A DNA stretch of 64,000 nucleotides from Nitrosospira sp. Lineage in GTDB: Bacteria; Pseudomonadota; Gammaproteobacteria; Burkholderiales; Nitrosomonadaceae. The stretch covers positions 248,001 through 312,000 of the forward strand of contig JACDGV010000002.1 in assembly GCA_013821425.1 (NCBI GenBank), read 5' to 3'. Position 1 is the first letter of the stretch, and each line of letters starts with the position of its first letter. The notes below the pieces were generated by a model that did no database searches, had not been told where the DNA came from, and was given only the letters and a program-made list of their open reading frames with translations. Shown in pieces: positions 8,010 to 16,907 of the stretch. The translations under genes were made by a program, and so were the position numbers.

Positions 8010-8576
8010 TCATTGCCTCATTGTTTTCAGCGCCTGGGCCCACTTATGTAACTCGTCCAGCAATGAAGTACCCGAATTAACGTGATGTTCCCCCGGCATG
8101 AAGTTCCTGTCCACATCCAGTTGGGCGGAAACGTTCTGCACCGTCACGGCCTCCACCATCGGCATCATCTTCAACGTGGTCAAGGTGATCTTTTCTACCA
8201 AAGCAGAACGGAGCCCACCTGAAATCCCACCATAACTGACAAGCCCCGCGGGCTTGTAGTTCCATTCCTTGTAGACGTAGTTGAGCGCATTCAACAGGGA
8301 TGGCGGAGGTCCGAAGTTATATTCGGGAGTAACGAACACATAGGCATCCGCCGCGTTCACACTGGCAGCCCATCTTTTCGTGTGTTCGTGGCGGTAGTTC
8401 TGGCGGATCGGATGTTCGGGCTCATCGTACACCGGAAGATTAAATTCCGCGAGATCAACCCACATCACCTTAAACTTGCCATGCTGAACGGCGAGGTCGT
8501 AGAACCAACGCGCGACAGCGGGGCCTACTCTGCCAGGGCGCGTGCTGCAAATGATGATGTGCAGTTCAGTTACCAT
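8010..8576 (-). CDS. NADPH-dependent FMN reductase-like flavoprotein
   Basis: 188 residues, flavodoxin-like fold of the NADPH:FMN reductase/azoreductase group. The phosphate-binding loop is CSTRPGRVGPAVA (about 10-22), the second signature PEYNFGPPPSLLNALN (about 84-99), then YGGISGG. Such enzymes transfer two electrons from NAD(P)H to quinones, azo compounds or metals such as chromate; the substrate cannot be told. Its start overlaps the end of the upstream histidine kinase gene by 11 bp, so it is probably translated from the same mRNA. Confidence 0.85.
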   Translation of the reverse strand: MVTELHIIICSTRPGRVGPAVARWFYDLAVQHGKFKVMWVDLAEFNLPVYDEPEHPIRQNYRHEHTKRWAASVNAADAYVFVTPEYNFGPPPSLLNALNYVYKEWNYKPAGLVSYGGISGGLRSALVEKITLTTLKMMPMVEAVTVQNVSAQLDVDRNFMPGEHHVNSGTSLLDELHKWAQALKTMRQ

Positions 8577-10953
8577 CCAGCTTGCAGGCGACGTTATTCC
8601 CCTGCTCTTCCAACAAAGCCAGCAATTGCTTGAATTCGATCGGCTTTGTCAGATGAGCGTTGAAACCAGCCTCCTCAGCGAGCTTTTTATCCTTCTCCTG
8701 GCCCCAACCCGTTGCCGCGATGAGGCGCATGTTCGCGCCCCAGGGAGCGGCCCGGATAATACGGGCCACCTCATAACCTGAAAGGTGGGGCATGCCAATA
8801 TCCAGCAAGGCAATATGGGGTTGAAAACGCTCTGCCTCGTGAATGGCGGCTTCGCCATCATGCACCATCCTTGTCTCATGCTCATCGCGTTGCAATAACA
8901 TCGAAATCGCCATTGCGGCCGCCTCGTTGTCATCCGCAACGAGGATACGGTATCTTGGCCTGGAACCCGATTCGGAACTCGGGTCTGGCATCTTCGCCGG
9001 CGGTGGTGCGAAGATTTCTTCCGAATCGACCGTAGGCAGGCGCACGTAGAATGTGCTGCCCTGCCCTATGCCGCTGCTGGTGGCGTAGACCCAGCCGCCG
9101 TGCAGTTCAGCAATCGTTCGCACGAGGGCAAGTCCGATCCCCAGTCCTCCGGAAGTTTGCTGGCGCCTGGCTTTTGCCTGCGAGAACATATCGAAAATTT
9201 CCTCTATGCAGGACGGTTCAATTCCTATCCCGTTATCTGTAACGCTAACCAGCACCCCGTCAGCAGTCGGACTCATGTCAACTGCGATTTTTCCTCCCGC
9301 ATCCATGTACTTCGCCGCGTTTGAGAGCAGGTTGGAAAAAACCTGGGCGAGCCGCACTGGGTCGCCATAAACCATTACCGATGCAGGCAACCGCGTTACC
9401 GACAGGCTGTGATTTGCTTCATCCAGGAGGTGCTGCGTTGTCTCAATGGCGGTCTCGATGATGGAATCCAGGGTGATCCGCTGCCTGCGCAGCGTAACCC
9501 GTTCCAGAGACAGACGCGAAACGTCCAGAAGATCGTCCAGCATTACTCTCATGCTTCTGCACTGGCGCCGCACCACCTGTACGGCCCATTCCTGCCTGGC
9601 GCTGTCGAGTCCGGGCGACTGCAGCAAAACAGCCACCCCGTCGATTGCGGCAAGAGGATTGCGCAATTCATGCGAAAGCGTGGCAATAAACTCATCCTTG
9701 CGCCGGTCAGCGTCTCGCAGATGCTCGGTGATGCGTAGGCTTTCGATGAAATCCGCCGCCTGCCGTGCATATAAATCGAGCATCCTCGACCCGCGGCCGT
9801 CGGGTACGTGAGGAAACCGGAAATGGGTGGAAAGAACGCCAAGCGCCTTCCCTTCCCGGCTGAACAGCGGGGTGGACTGTATCGCCCGATAGTTGCCCAT
9901 TTCTGACGCACTCCGTTGTATAACCGGTTGCTGTTTATCGCCTAGCACATCCTCGATCATTACCCGCTGTCTTGTGCGAATTGCGCGCGCGCAAGGGGAA
10001 TCATCATTGCCATCGACAACCCCGAACAACTCGATAAACTCATCCTTGAAACCCTGATGCGCGGCAATGGACAATACCTTTCGGACAGGATCATACAGCC
10101 GGATATACCCCATATCGGCCCCACGCAAATCGATGGCAGCTTGCAGTATTTCCTTCAGCGCCGAGCCCAGATCGGGAATATTCAGGAGACGCATGCTGAG
10201 TTCATGGAGACGGCTCAGTGAAGCAAGCTCAAATTCGAGCTGTTGCTGCATCGCTCGCAGGGCCTCGTCAGTCCGCACCCGTTCCGAAACTTGATATTGA
10301 AGTGTTTTGTTTGCCAGTGACAATTCTTCAGTACGTTCTTCCACCTTGCGTTCCAGAATATCGCGGGCACTGGCGCTTCCATCGGCAGTACTTGTAAGCT
10401 GGCATGCAGCCGAGGCAAAATTTGACAAGCTCGTCATCAGCCGCAGGTCCTCTCCATCGAATTTGCGCTCGGGCGAATGGGCCGCCACCCAAAGGTTGCC
10501 GGCCGGCTTCTCGCCATAGTGGAACGGTAGCAGCAGTGCTTCCGTTACCGGTGGTTGATTACTGGAAGCGGGGGGAAAGCTGGCGGGATCCTCGCACAAC
10601 GTCGGCGCGTCGTACGCTGCCACTAGTCCCGATGGGCTGGTGAATCGGCTTAAAGTGGTGCCTGCGTATGAAGCGAGTATCCCTGCACACGCATCGAGGC
10701 GGACTTCATGGCCATCGGGCTTGAGGATGTTAATTCCAGCGGAACCGGCGCGGCATAAATTGAGTGCCGTATGGGACAACTCCTGAAACAGCCTGAAGGG
10801 ATGGGTGGCAAGCTGATAAGCAAGCGCGACAAGGGCAAGGTTCTCGGCCTCAAAATCGGGCGCCCGTGACGGACGCCGGGATAACGTTCCAAGTCCAGGA
10901 GGCTTGTCGTGCCGAGGCAGCTCTGGTGCCCCTGTAGGATCGTCTTCCGCCAA
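8566..10953 (-). CDS. Hybrid sensor histidine kinase (GAF-GAF-HisKA-HATPase-REC)
   Basis: 795 residues with no transmembrane segment, so a cytoplasmic sensor. A degenerate GAF-like domain spans about 45-190, a coiled coil 195-250, a second GAF about 250-405, the HisKA H-box ATLSHELRNP with His428, the HATPase N-box NLLSNAAKY and G-boxes DNGIGI and GLGIGLAL, and a C-terminal receiver from about 670 with phospho-acceptor Asp in LLDIGMP and Lys in LTKP. There is no output domain, so phosphate must pass to another protein. The next gene, an FMN reductase, overlaps it by 11 bp, hinting at a redox signal. Confidence 0.9.
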   Translation of the reverse strand: MAEDDPTGAPELPRHDKPPGLGTLSRRPSRAPDFEAENLALVALAYQLATHPFRLFQELSHTALNLCRAGSAGINILKPDGHEVRLDACAGILASYAGTTLSRFTSPSGLVAAYDAPTLCEDPASFPPASSNQPPVTEALLLPFHYGEKPAGNLWVAAHSPERKFDGEDLRLMTSLSNFASAACQLTSTADGSASARDILERKVEERTEELSLANKTLQYQVSERVRTDEALRAMQQQLEFELASLSRLHELSMRLLNIPDLGSALKEILQAAIDLRGADMGYIRLYDPVRKVLSIAAHQGFKDEFIELFGVVDGNDDSPCARAIRTRQRVMIEDVLGDKQQPVIQRSASEMGNYRAIQSTPLFSREGKALGVLSTHFRFPHVPDGRGSRMLDLYARQAADFIESLRITEHLRDADRRKDEFIATLSHELRNPLAAIDGVAVLLQSPGLDSARQEWAVQVVRRQCRSMRVMLDDLLDVSRLSLERVTLRRQRITLDSIIETAIETTQHLLDEANHSLSVTRLPASVMVYGDPVRLAQVFSNLLSNAAKYMDAGGKIAVDMSPTADGVLVSVTDNGIGIEPSCIEEIFDMFSQAKARRQQTSGGLGIGLALVRTIAELHGGWVYATSSGIGQGSTFYVRLPTVDSEEIFAPPPAKMPDPSSESGSRPRYRILVADDNEAAAMAISMLLQRDEHETRMVHDGEAAIHEAERFQPHIALLDIGMPHLSGYEVARIIRAAPWGANMRLIAATGWGQEKDKKLAEEAGFNAHLTKPIEFKQLLALLEEQGNNVACKLDGN

Positions 10954-11261
10954 CTAAAGCTCCCGGCCGAATTGCGACCTGTTTTCCGAGGCTTGTTGTT
11001 ATATCCTGATGCGAAAGCGCGTTCTGTTCGTAAGCGCACAGACAAAGCGTTACCTGGCGCCACGGCTCATTGCGGTCTTCCGGAAATCCCTCTTTCGCGA
11101 TGGTTCCCATCAGTTCCAGGAAGGTTCTCCCCTGAATTCTTCAGTAGGCCCACGCCAGATTTTACCTTGTCAACTACACCGGAGGACACAGAAACACACC
11201 CTCCGAGGTTCTCAGCTTACGAATGGAGGACCTCGGGGAGAACGCAATAGCCGAAAGGATA
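10954..11261. other. Intergenic, no gene seen
   Basis: 308 bp between the BON-domain gene and the start of the histidine kinase gene, both on the minus strand. It should hold the kinase promoter. Short overlapping frames on both strands lack ribosome sites and family resemblance. Confidence 0.4.
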
Positions 11262-11594
11262 TTAATCGTCCTTTTGGATCTTGATGCGGTTAAGAACCTT
11301 TTTTACGCCTTCCACAGAGTGGGCAATCGAGTGGGCTTTATCCGCTTCAGCCTTACTGTTGGCTGTACCGCTCAGCACCACCACACCATCCTTGTCCGTG
11401 TCGACCTGAATATCCAGGGCGCTGACACTATCGTCCCCGGCAAGTTTCGCTTTTACTTTAGTCGTGATTATCGAATCGCTGACATATTCTCCGACGGTGC
11501 CTCGATCTTTGTCTGTGTCGGTGGCATGACTGGCAACAGGCGCGAACAACAGACCGGCGACAAGAAACGGAACCGCATATTTAACGTTTTTCAT
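11262..11594 (-). CDS. Periplasmic BON-domain protein (OsmY-like)
   Basis: 110 residues: signal peptide MKNVKYAVPFLVAGLLFAP ending at ASHA (about residue 25), then one BON domain (about 35-108: DSIITTKVKAKL, GVVVLSGTANS, VEGVKKVLNRI). BON domains bind phospholipid membranes and protect the envelope during osmotic stress. The 15 bp before this ATG read GGAAGGAG, so the in-frame ATG at 11609 is part of the ribosome site rather than the start. OsmY has two BON domains; this has one. Confidence 0.85.
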   Translation of the reverse strand: MKNVKYAVPFLVAGLLFAPVASHATDTDKDRGTVGEYVSDSIITTKVKAKLAGDDSVSALDIQVDTDKDGVVVLSGTANSKAEADKAHSIAHSVEGVKKVLNRIKIQKDD

Positions 11595-11787
11595 GACTTC
11601 TCCTTCCATATTTATTAAGGGAAGCCCATAGTCATGCGTAGCCCACTGCTCAGTCTGTTCGCTTCCTCACATTGCACAGCTTATACTTTGTCGCTTTGTC
11701 ATGCACGGCGGGCGCCTCATGTGGTTATCCGAAGGTTATCTGGCGATACGCGGCAGAAAATCCGATTCTCATCACTTCAAAGGTCAG

Positions 11788-13602
11788 TCACCACCATAAG
11801 CCTGTTTCCGGATACGACGTGTACTCCTCCGCCTCAACCGGGACTATGCCGGTAGCATGGGAACGCTTGAACTGGGCGGCACCGGTTTCTATTTGCTCCT
11901 TCATCCATTGCACGAACTTCGGGTGCGGGGCAAACCCGCTGCCCAGATCATATTCAAGCCCGGAGAGAAATCGCCGCTCCGGACCTTCCCCGGTTGTCCG
12001 TGCGGGTATCACGATAGCTCTCCCCCCATGCTTCGTTGCGTCTTCCACCATTTCGCGTACTTTTTCAATCCAGGGGGCGCGCTTGTCCCGCCAGTCCTCG
12101 CGCCACGTAGCCACCCTTATTGCCGCGAATTTCGCGCCGCCTGCATCGCGCATGTGTTCGGCTATCGCTTCCAGCGCGGTTTGCCATTGCGCGTTCTGGC
12201 GGTCGTCTCCCGACCCGTGCGCTACCAGGACTACCGTGTCGCACTGCGGATTCCTGGACAATGCGAGCGACCGGTCAAGCAACGCAGCCGCAAAAAGAGG
12301 ACTGGATCCCAAGCCCCCCACGGTCTCCACCGGCAAAGCCGTGCGAATCCGCGGCGCGGGCACCGCCGCCGATTCATTGGAATGTCCATGTCCATGCCCA
12401 TGACCGCTATTACCCCTGGTGGCGACATGATTGAGCGCCCGGGACTCTGCGCCTTCTCCTTCTATATCCAGACCCGTCATACGCTCGACGGCATCCCGAA
12501 AACTTTCCTCCAGCGCAAACACCCGTACGATTACAGCCGCCCTCGCGCCCCTGTGCTCCAGCTTGCGGATGGCACGCTCAATTGTTGCCGGGTCAGCCAT
12601 GGAGAATGCAAACTCGATTTTATAATCTTTCATCAACGGTTGAACCGCCTCGCGTATCGATTCGTTCCAGTTGAAATCCGACCCGTGCGAGAGGAGCACA
12701 ACGCCGATATCCTTTCTTGCGAGTTGCTGGTTCCGGTTGGCCACATGTTTTAGCCACGTTGCCAAATTCTCAACAACGGGATCAGCAGCTCCGCTGGCCT
12801 GGATCAACTCGACCTGTGCCGGCAGCAGACGTTTCAATCGGGCGTCGAACGACATCATGCTGTCGAACTTGGGGCCGAAATGAAACGGTACCACCTTGGC
12901 ATTGGGATCGCTATTGCTGTCGGTATCAGCTACCGCGGCGATCAATTCCCGTTTGAATTCAGCTGCCCGGATCTCCCCCTCATCGCCCCTGATATCATGC
13001 GCAATTACTACCGTGATCGATGCAAAACCAAAACCCGCCGCTGCCTTTTCCGCGATCCGATCCAGATCCGCGCGTATCTCCCGCTCGTTATCGGTATTCG
13101 TTGCGCCAAACCCGGCAACTACTATACGGCTATCTGCCGGATTCTTGATTACGCGGAATTTGTCGGCCAGATCCTCAACTGCAAAAAAAGTTTCACCATA
13201 AGGACGCGCGTACGAAACAGGAACACCGCCCCTCTCCTCCTCCAAAAGCCGGCGGACGAGCGCAAAACGCGGGTTTGCAGCCGAGATGAACAGGGGAATC
13301 ACGACAATGCGTACTGCTCCCCTGCCTACAACCGTATCAATACCTGCGCGAAGATATTTCCGGGTGCGCTCGTCGGTGACAAATACCAGTGACGCGTTGT
13401 GCTCCCGTCCAAATATGTCGAATGCGTCGATAATGTCTTCGTTTCCGGCGAAGCCGCGATCGGAGGCCAGAATGACAAAACCGGTTTTTACGTCCTGTTG
13501 AGGTTCGGCGCCGATCGCTGGACTCGGACCGGCAAATACCAATGTCAGCGCAGCAACCAGCGACAGATAAAACCAGCGCGAAATACCGCATTGTATTTTC
13601 AT
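11788..13602 (-). CDS. Exported multi-module CbiX/sirohydrochlorin chelatase-like protein
   Basis: 604 residues with a signal peptide (hydrophobic 11-24, likely cut near AIGA at 29-32). CbiX-type half-domains recur four times: GFVILASDRG (41), VVAGFGATNT (161), VVLLSHGSDF with His306, and VVLVAHGSGDD with His462. The SHGS/AHGS signatures are those of class II cobalto/ferrochelatases. A His-Gly linker (401-408, four His) precedes the last module. Cytoplasmic CbiX has one or two half-domains, so the length and export are unusual. A Fur box lies 84 bp upstream, so a role in periplasmic iron, cobalt or tetrapyrrole handling is inferred; chelatase activity is unproven. Confidence 0.8.
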   Translation of the reverse strand: MKIQCGISRWFYLSLVAALTLVFAGPSPAIGAEPQQDVKTGFVILASDRGFAGNEDIIDAFDIFGREHNASLVFVTDERTRKYLRAGIDTVVGRGAVRIVVIPLFISAANPRFALVRRLLEEERGGVPVSYARPYGETFFAVEDLADKFRVIKNPADSRIVVAGFGATNTDNEREIRADLDRIAEKAAAGFGFASITVVIAHDIRGDEGEIRAAEFKRELIAAVADTDSNSDPNAKVVPFHFGPKFDSMMSFDARLKRLLPAQVELIQASGAADPVVENLATWLKHVANRNQQLARKDIGVVLLSHGSDFNWNESIREAVQPLMKDYKIEFAFSMADPATIERAIRKLEHRGARAAVIVRVFALEESFRDAVERMTGLDIEGEGAESRALNHVATRGNSGHGHGHGHSNESAAVPAPRIRTALPVETVGGLGSSPLFAAALLDRSLALSRNPQCDTVVLVAHGSGDDRQNAQWQTALEAIAEHMRDAGGAKFAAIRVATWREDWRDKRAPWIEKVREMVEDATKHGGRAIVIPARTTGEGPERRFLSGLEYDLGSGFAPHPKFVQWMKEQIETGAAQFKRSHATGIVPVEAEEYTSYPETGLWW

Positions 13603-13685
13603 GGTTATTTGCTGGTGAATGGGTGAATGAGATGAGGCAGGCTATATGAGAATTTAGAAAATGCTCACCTGCCTGGAACCTTAAT

Positions 13686-13704
13686 ACTAATGAGAATGAT
13701 TGTC
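13686..13704 (-). promoter_or_regulatory. Fur box upstream of the CbiX-like gene
   Basis: The 19-mer ACTAATGAGAATGATTGTC (plus strand) agrees with the Fur consensus GATAATGATAATCATTATC at 14 of 19 positions, counting 6-6-1-6 hexamers. It lies 84 bp before the start of the exported chelatase-like gene, a normal place for iron repression. Confidence 0.65.
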
Positions 13705-14045
13705 AATATTGCATGAGGGCATATCATCTGGCCATAGCAACGCGTTTAAACAACTACGTTGCTGGGATCCACGTTGGAGGTACCGAATGCAGCTTGTTCC
13801 ATCTTCGGTACAAAAAAAAAGCGTGCGCCCCACCAGTTAACCCATTCCAAGGCGGAATCAGCGCTCCGCCTCGCTATCTTGCCAATCACATTGTTCGAAG
13901 TGGTAAATCGTGCAGAACCGACATTATGCGGCATTTATCGCTCCCGATATACCGCCGGATCGCCGCCGCACGGCAATCAGTCTATTAAATACCTTTCGTC
14001 GAACTGCCTTCGTTCCAGCCGCCATTGAACTGAAAGGGGAAAATG
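13705..14045. other. Gene-poor stretch, no gene recognised
   Basis: Short frames occur on both strands but none has a ribosome site or known family. A run of nine A's lies at about 13811-13819. Confidence 0.4.
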
Positions 14046-14309
14046 TTAATACCGTTTAAGCGGAGCTGGCCCCGAGTCCGGATTCTCATTTCTGGGATCG
14101 TGATGCGCTTGGGAGCCGGTAATGGATTTTGCTTCCTCGTGGGTTTCCTGCTTTTTGGTAGATCGGTCCTTCATTTTCTCATTAGCTCTGTTCCCATCGG
14201 TTTTGCCATCGACGAGAATGGCTTCGTCCGATGCGGACGGCACTAATTCCGCCTCCGATAACTCTTTTTCCGTGGATTTATCGTTTTTCTTGTCCGAAGG
14301 ATTTTCCAT
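14046..14309 (-). CDS. Small hydrophilic protein of unknown function
   Basis: 87 residues, no Cys, no hydrophobic stretch, dominated by Lys, Glu, Asp, Ser and Asn; probably disordered and cytosolic. AGGGGAGG lies 5 bp before the ATG, which is the main support for a real gene. Composition recalls small desiccation- or stress-related hydrophilins, but no motif allows a family call. Confidence 0.6.
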   Translation of the reverse strand: MENPSDKKNDKSTEKELSEAELVPSASDEAILVDGKTDGNRANEKMKDRSTKKQETHEEAKSITGSQAHHDPRNENPDSGPAPLKRY

Positions 14310-14669
14310 GATACCTCCCCTAATAAATAATCGGCAACGGCGCCATTCGTATTGTCGCTATCTGTATGCGCCGGTTCAGTGCGGTAGCGTACAACCAGCG
14401 GAGCGGAAGCGCCTCCCCCTTGAGGCCCTTTCCTAACAGGCTGCTCTTCATTCTTTTTTGAAGAGAAACGCTTGGGCTGCTGTCTTGCCGGATTCGCCCG
14501 GCACCCGCTTGTCCTTGCCAGATGCATGGGGTGCTTTAATGTCTCGCTTGTCTCGCTTGTGTCTGCTAGCGAACAGAACAGCTCGTCCGCATACATCACT
14601 ATATCGAAGCCGAAGTTTATTGACCGCCGGTCATTCGGTATCTCTCACCTATCAACTTAAGGAGAATCC
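14310..14669. other. Intergenic; an open basic frame without a start
   Basis: Between divergent genes. A minus-strand frame ending with TGA at 14448-14450 encodes a Lys-rich tail (KDKRVPGESGKTAAQAFLF) but has no usable start codon; it may be decayed sequence. The promoter of the following DUF4142 gene must lie here too. Confidence 0.35.
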
Positions 14670-15200
14670 ATGAAAAAGTTATTAATATTAGCGGTCGCCC
14701 TGATGTTCCCCGCCTTTGCCGCGGTTGCGGAATCAGGAGATAAAAAGGGCAAACTCACTGATGCTGAGATTGCGCATGTTGTGGTTACCGCCAACACGGT
14801 CGATATTGAAAACGGCGAGCTTGCAAAAAAGAAGGCGTCGCATGAAGACGTCAAGGCATATGCCCATCGAATGATTGGCGAGCATACCGACGTCAATAAG
14901 CAGGCGCAGGAGTTAGCGACCAAGCTCAACGTGACGCCCAAGGATAATGAAATCAGCAAGAGCCTGAAAGACGATGGTAAAAAGAATTTGGACAAGTTGA
15001 AGGGCATGAGCGGAAAAGAATTCGACAAAGCCTATATCGATGCGGAAATCAAGCTCCATAAACAGGTAATTGACGTTGCCGACAAAAAACTTGTTCCGAA
15101 TGTCCAGAACGATGAGTTGAAAGCCTTGCTGGTCAAGGTTCGGCCATCGCTTGTCTCGCATCTTGAGCATGCCGAGAAGGTTAAGGACACGCTGGACTAA
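14670..15200 (+). CDS. Exported DUF4142 protein (copy 1)
   Basis: 176 residues: signal peptide MKKLLILAVALMFPAFAAVA, then a DUF4142 domain, a ferritin-like helical bundle usually found in the periplasm. Typical stretches are LTDAEIAHVVVTANTVDIENG, VKAYAHRMIGEHTDVN and the C-terminal RPSLVSHLEHAEKV. Function of the family is not established; it is often linked to stress. AAGGAGAA lies 5 bp before the ATG. A paralogue lies at 16164-16685. A hairpin at 15227-15252 closes the unit. Confidence 0.88.
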   Translation: MKKLLILAVALMFPAFAAVAESGDKKGKLTDAEIAHVVVTANTVDIENGELAKKKASHEDVKAYAHRMIGEHTDVNKQAQELATKLNVTPKDNEISKSLKDDGKKNLDKLKGMSGKEFDKAYIDAEIKLHKQVIDVADKKLVPNVQNDELKALLVKVRPSLVSHLEHAEKVKDTLD

Positions 15201-15226
15201 AAGGGCCGAGAAGCGAATACACCGAT

Positions 15227-15252
15227 GAGCCCGAACCAAACGGTTCGGGCTC
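15227..15252 (+). terminator. Hairpin after the first DUF4142 gene
   Basis: A perfect 11-bp stem (GAGCCCGAACC with GGTTCGGGCTC) closes a four-base loop AAAC, 27 bp after the stop. There is no T-tract right after it, so termination may be imperfect. Confidence 0.6.
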
Positions 15253-15280
15253 CGCGAGGCCTATTAATTTAGTGTCCGAA

Positions 15281-15297
15281 GGAAGCCTGAACAAGTC
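15281..15297 (+). repeat. Solo fragment of the IS5-type MITE terminal repeat
   Basis: GGAAGCCTGAACAAGTC matches the terminal repeat of the element at 19857-20430 with one base missing. It lies just upstream of the decayed peptidase gene and has no partner end. Confidence 0.45.
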
Positions 15298-15357
15298 AGC
15301 GGACAGCTTCATCGAAAGTTCCCTGAGCGCCCCTTGGCTACCCCATCTCCTGGCAGG

Positions 15358-15960
15358 TATACGAGGCGAAGTACCTACAAATTTCCCGAACGAACAGGTC
15401 GCACGAAATCATCGTTGTTGGTGTGCACTACGACACAGGCTGCGGGTTGCCGGGAGCTAACGACAACGGTTCGGCCATTGCCGCGTTCTTGCGACCGGCA
15501 CGTGCGTATGCGGGAAAACAGTTTTCACGCACTCTGCGCTTCGTTGCCTTCACCAAGGAAGAGAGTCCTTTCACCCGTTGAAGATGGGTAGCCGGGTTTA
15601 CGCCAGGGGTGCCGGGAGCGCGGAGAAGAGATAGTTGCCATGATCTGCCAGGAAATTATTGGTTTCCTGGACCGAAAGGGCAGTCAGCGACTGTCGTTGA
15701 TGGGTCTACCCCTGCCCAGGCGGCGAAACTTTATTGCCATTGTCGGAACCCAAGGTCCCGAAATTGTCTGTTGGGGTCGCCCACCTGTTTCATGTTCATG
15801 TGGATATTCCGTGTAAAGCACTGACGCTCCCGACTAACTTTCCGGATGCATGGATAATCTCCGCTCACTGGTCCTTCTGGAAAGAAGAATACCTCCGCTG
15901 TGATGGTTACCGATACCGCGCCCAGCGAGCGTTATATAATAACGGCTCCTACCGTTCTCT
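15358..15960 (+). pseudogene. Decayed M28-family zinc aminopeptidase
   Basis: Pieces of an M28 peptidase appear in order but in different frames: IIVVGVHYDTGCGLPGANDN (zinc-binding HYD and ANDN), TLRFVAFTKEESPF (catalytic EE), MGSRVYAR, EEIVAMICQEIIGF, NFIAIVGTQ, and ISAHWSFWKE then MVTDTAP. At least three frame changes and the missing start show it is dead. It lies between two paralogous DUF4142 genes, so the peptidase may be the original neighbour of an ancestral gene. Identification is from family motifs known to me; an alignment would fix the exact breakpoints. Confidence 0.75.
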
Positions 15961-16163
15961 CCTTTCCGGATGGTTTCCGGCGCTATATTTCGTGAGCAGC
16001 ATAAGGATGCTTGCCCCTACCTGGGGAGCCACTTTCGACCGTATTCTCGTTAAGAACCGGGCTGTTTTTTGCTTTGTCTGATAACGCACAGAAAAACCCG
16101 CAATTCCCGCATATTGTGAGACCTGTTTAATCCCATCCGTGATAACCAGAAAAGGAGATATTC

Positions 16164-16685
16164 ATGAAAAATTTACTCATCCTGGCCACTGCGCTGATAT
16201 TTCCCGCCTTCCCCGTGTCTGCGGCGGATCTCAACGACGCGGAAATTGCAGGCATTGTAGTCGCTGCGAATGAGGTTGATATCGAAGCCGGCAGATATGC
16301 TCAAACCAAGTCGACCAATGAGGAGGTCAAAGCCTACGCCCATCGTATGGTTGGCGAACACACGGACGTTAACGAGTCAGCAAAAAAACTGGTAAGCAAG
16401 CTGGGAATCAAGCCTGAGGAGACCACCACTAGCCTGGGCCTGAAAGCCGAAGGAAAGGCAAACCTCATTAAATTCCGGGTGCTGGATGGCGAAAACTTCG
16501 ACAAGTCGTACATTAGCGAAGAAATTGAACTTCACAGAAAAGTGATTGATGTGGTAGACAAAAAACTGCTACCCAGTGCCAAGAATGAAGAACTGAAAGC
16601 AATGCTGAAGCAAGTGCGCCCATCCCTGGTTTCGCATCTTGAGCACGCGCAGAAAGTTCAGGGAATGTTAACTGGTAACCGCTAA
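16164..16685 (+). CDS. Exported DUF4142 protein (copy 2)
   Basis: 173 residues: signal peptide MKNLLILATALIFPAFPVSA followed by the same helical domain as the protein at 14670: LNDAEIAGIVVAANEVDIEAG, VKAYAHRMVGEHTDVN, RPSLVSHLEHAQKV. Clearly a tandem paralogue, diverged across the middle. AAAAGGAGA lies 5 bp before the ATG. Two hairpins downstream (16741-16767 and 16811-16847) end transcription towards the convergent ferritin-like gene. Confidence 0.88.
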   Translation: MKNLLILATALIFPAFPVSAADLNDAEIAGIVVAANEVDIEAGRYAQTKSTNEEVKAYAHRMVGEHTDVNESAKKLVSKLGIKPEETTTSLGLKAEGKANLIKFRVLDGENFDKSYISEEIELHRKVIDVVDKKLLPSAKNEELKAMLKQVRPSLVSHLEHAQKVQGMLTGNR

Positions 16686-16740
16686 AGAGCAGGAAGGCGG
16701 TGATCCTGTTACCTGGTCGCAACTGTCCTTTCAATCAGAA

Positions 16741-16767
16741 GAGTGTGGCACTTTAGGTGGCACACTC
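16741..16767 (+). terminator. Hairpin after the second DUF4142 gene
   Basis: GAGTGTG pairs with CACACTC; one mismatch inside, then three more pairs and a five-base loop. It is followed by TCCTTTAC, a weak T-rich tail. Confidence 0.5.
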
Positions 16768-16810
16768 TCCTTTACGACCTCCCTTCCGGTCCAGCAAGCG
16801 GTGTACCAAA

Positions 16811-16847
16811 CACAAGGAGGAAGTGCGTCTACACCTTCCTCCTTGTG
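16811..16847. terminator. Bidirectional hairpin between convergent genes
   Basis: A perfect 13-bp inverted repeat (CACAAGGAGGAAG with CTTCCTCCTTGTG) with an 11-base loop lies between the DUF4142 gene and the convergent ferritin-like gene, in the right place to stop both. Confidence 0.65.
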
Positions 16848-16907
16848 GTACTCGTCGGTCCGACCCTTCACCCTCACCGCGTCGAAGGACAAAAGATCGG
16901 GTATTCA

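Noticed and set aside
14243-14599. Minus-strand frame over the small hydrophilic gene
   Set aside because: Overlaps a gene with a strong ribosome site, is Ser/Arg/Lys-rich and lacks its own start signal.
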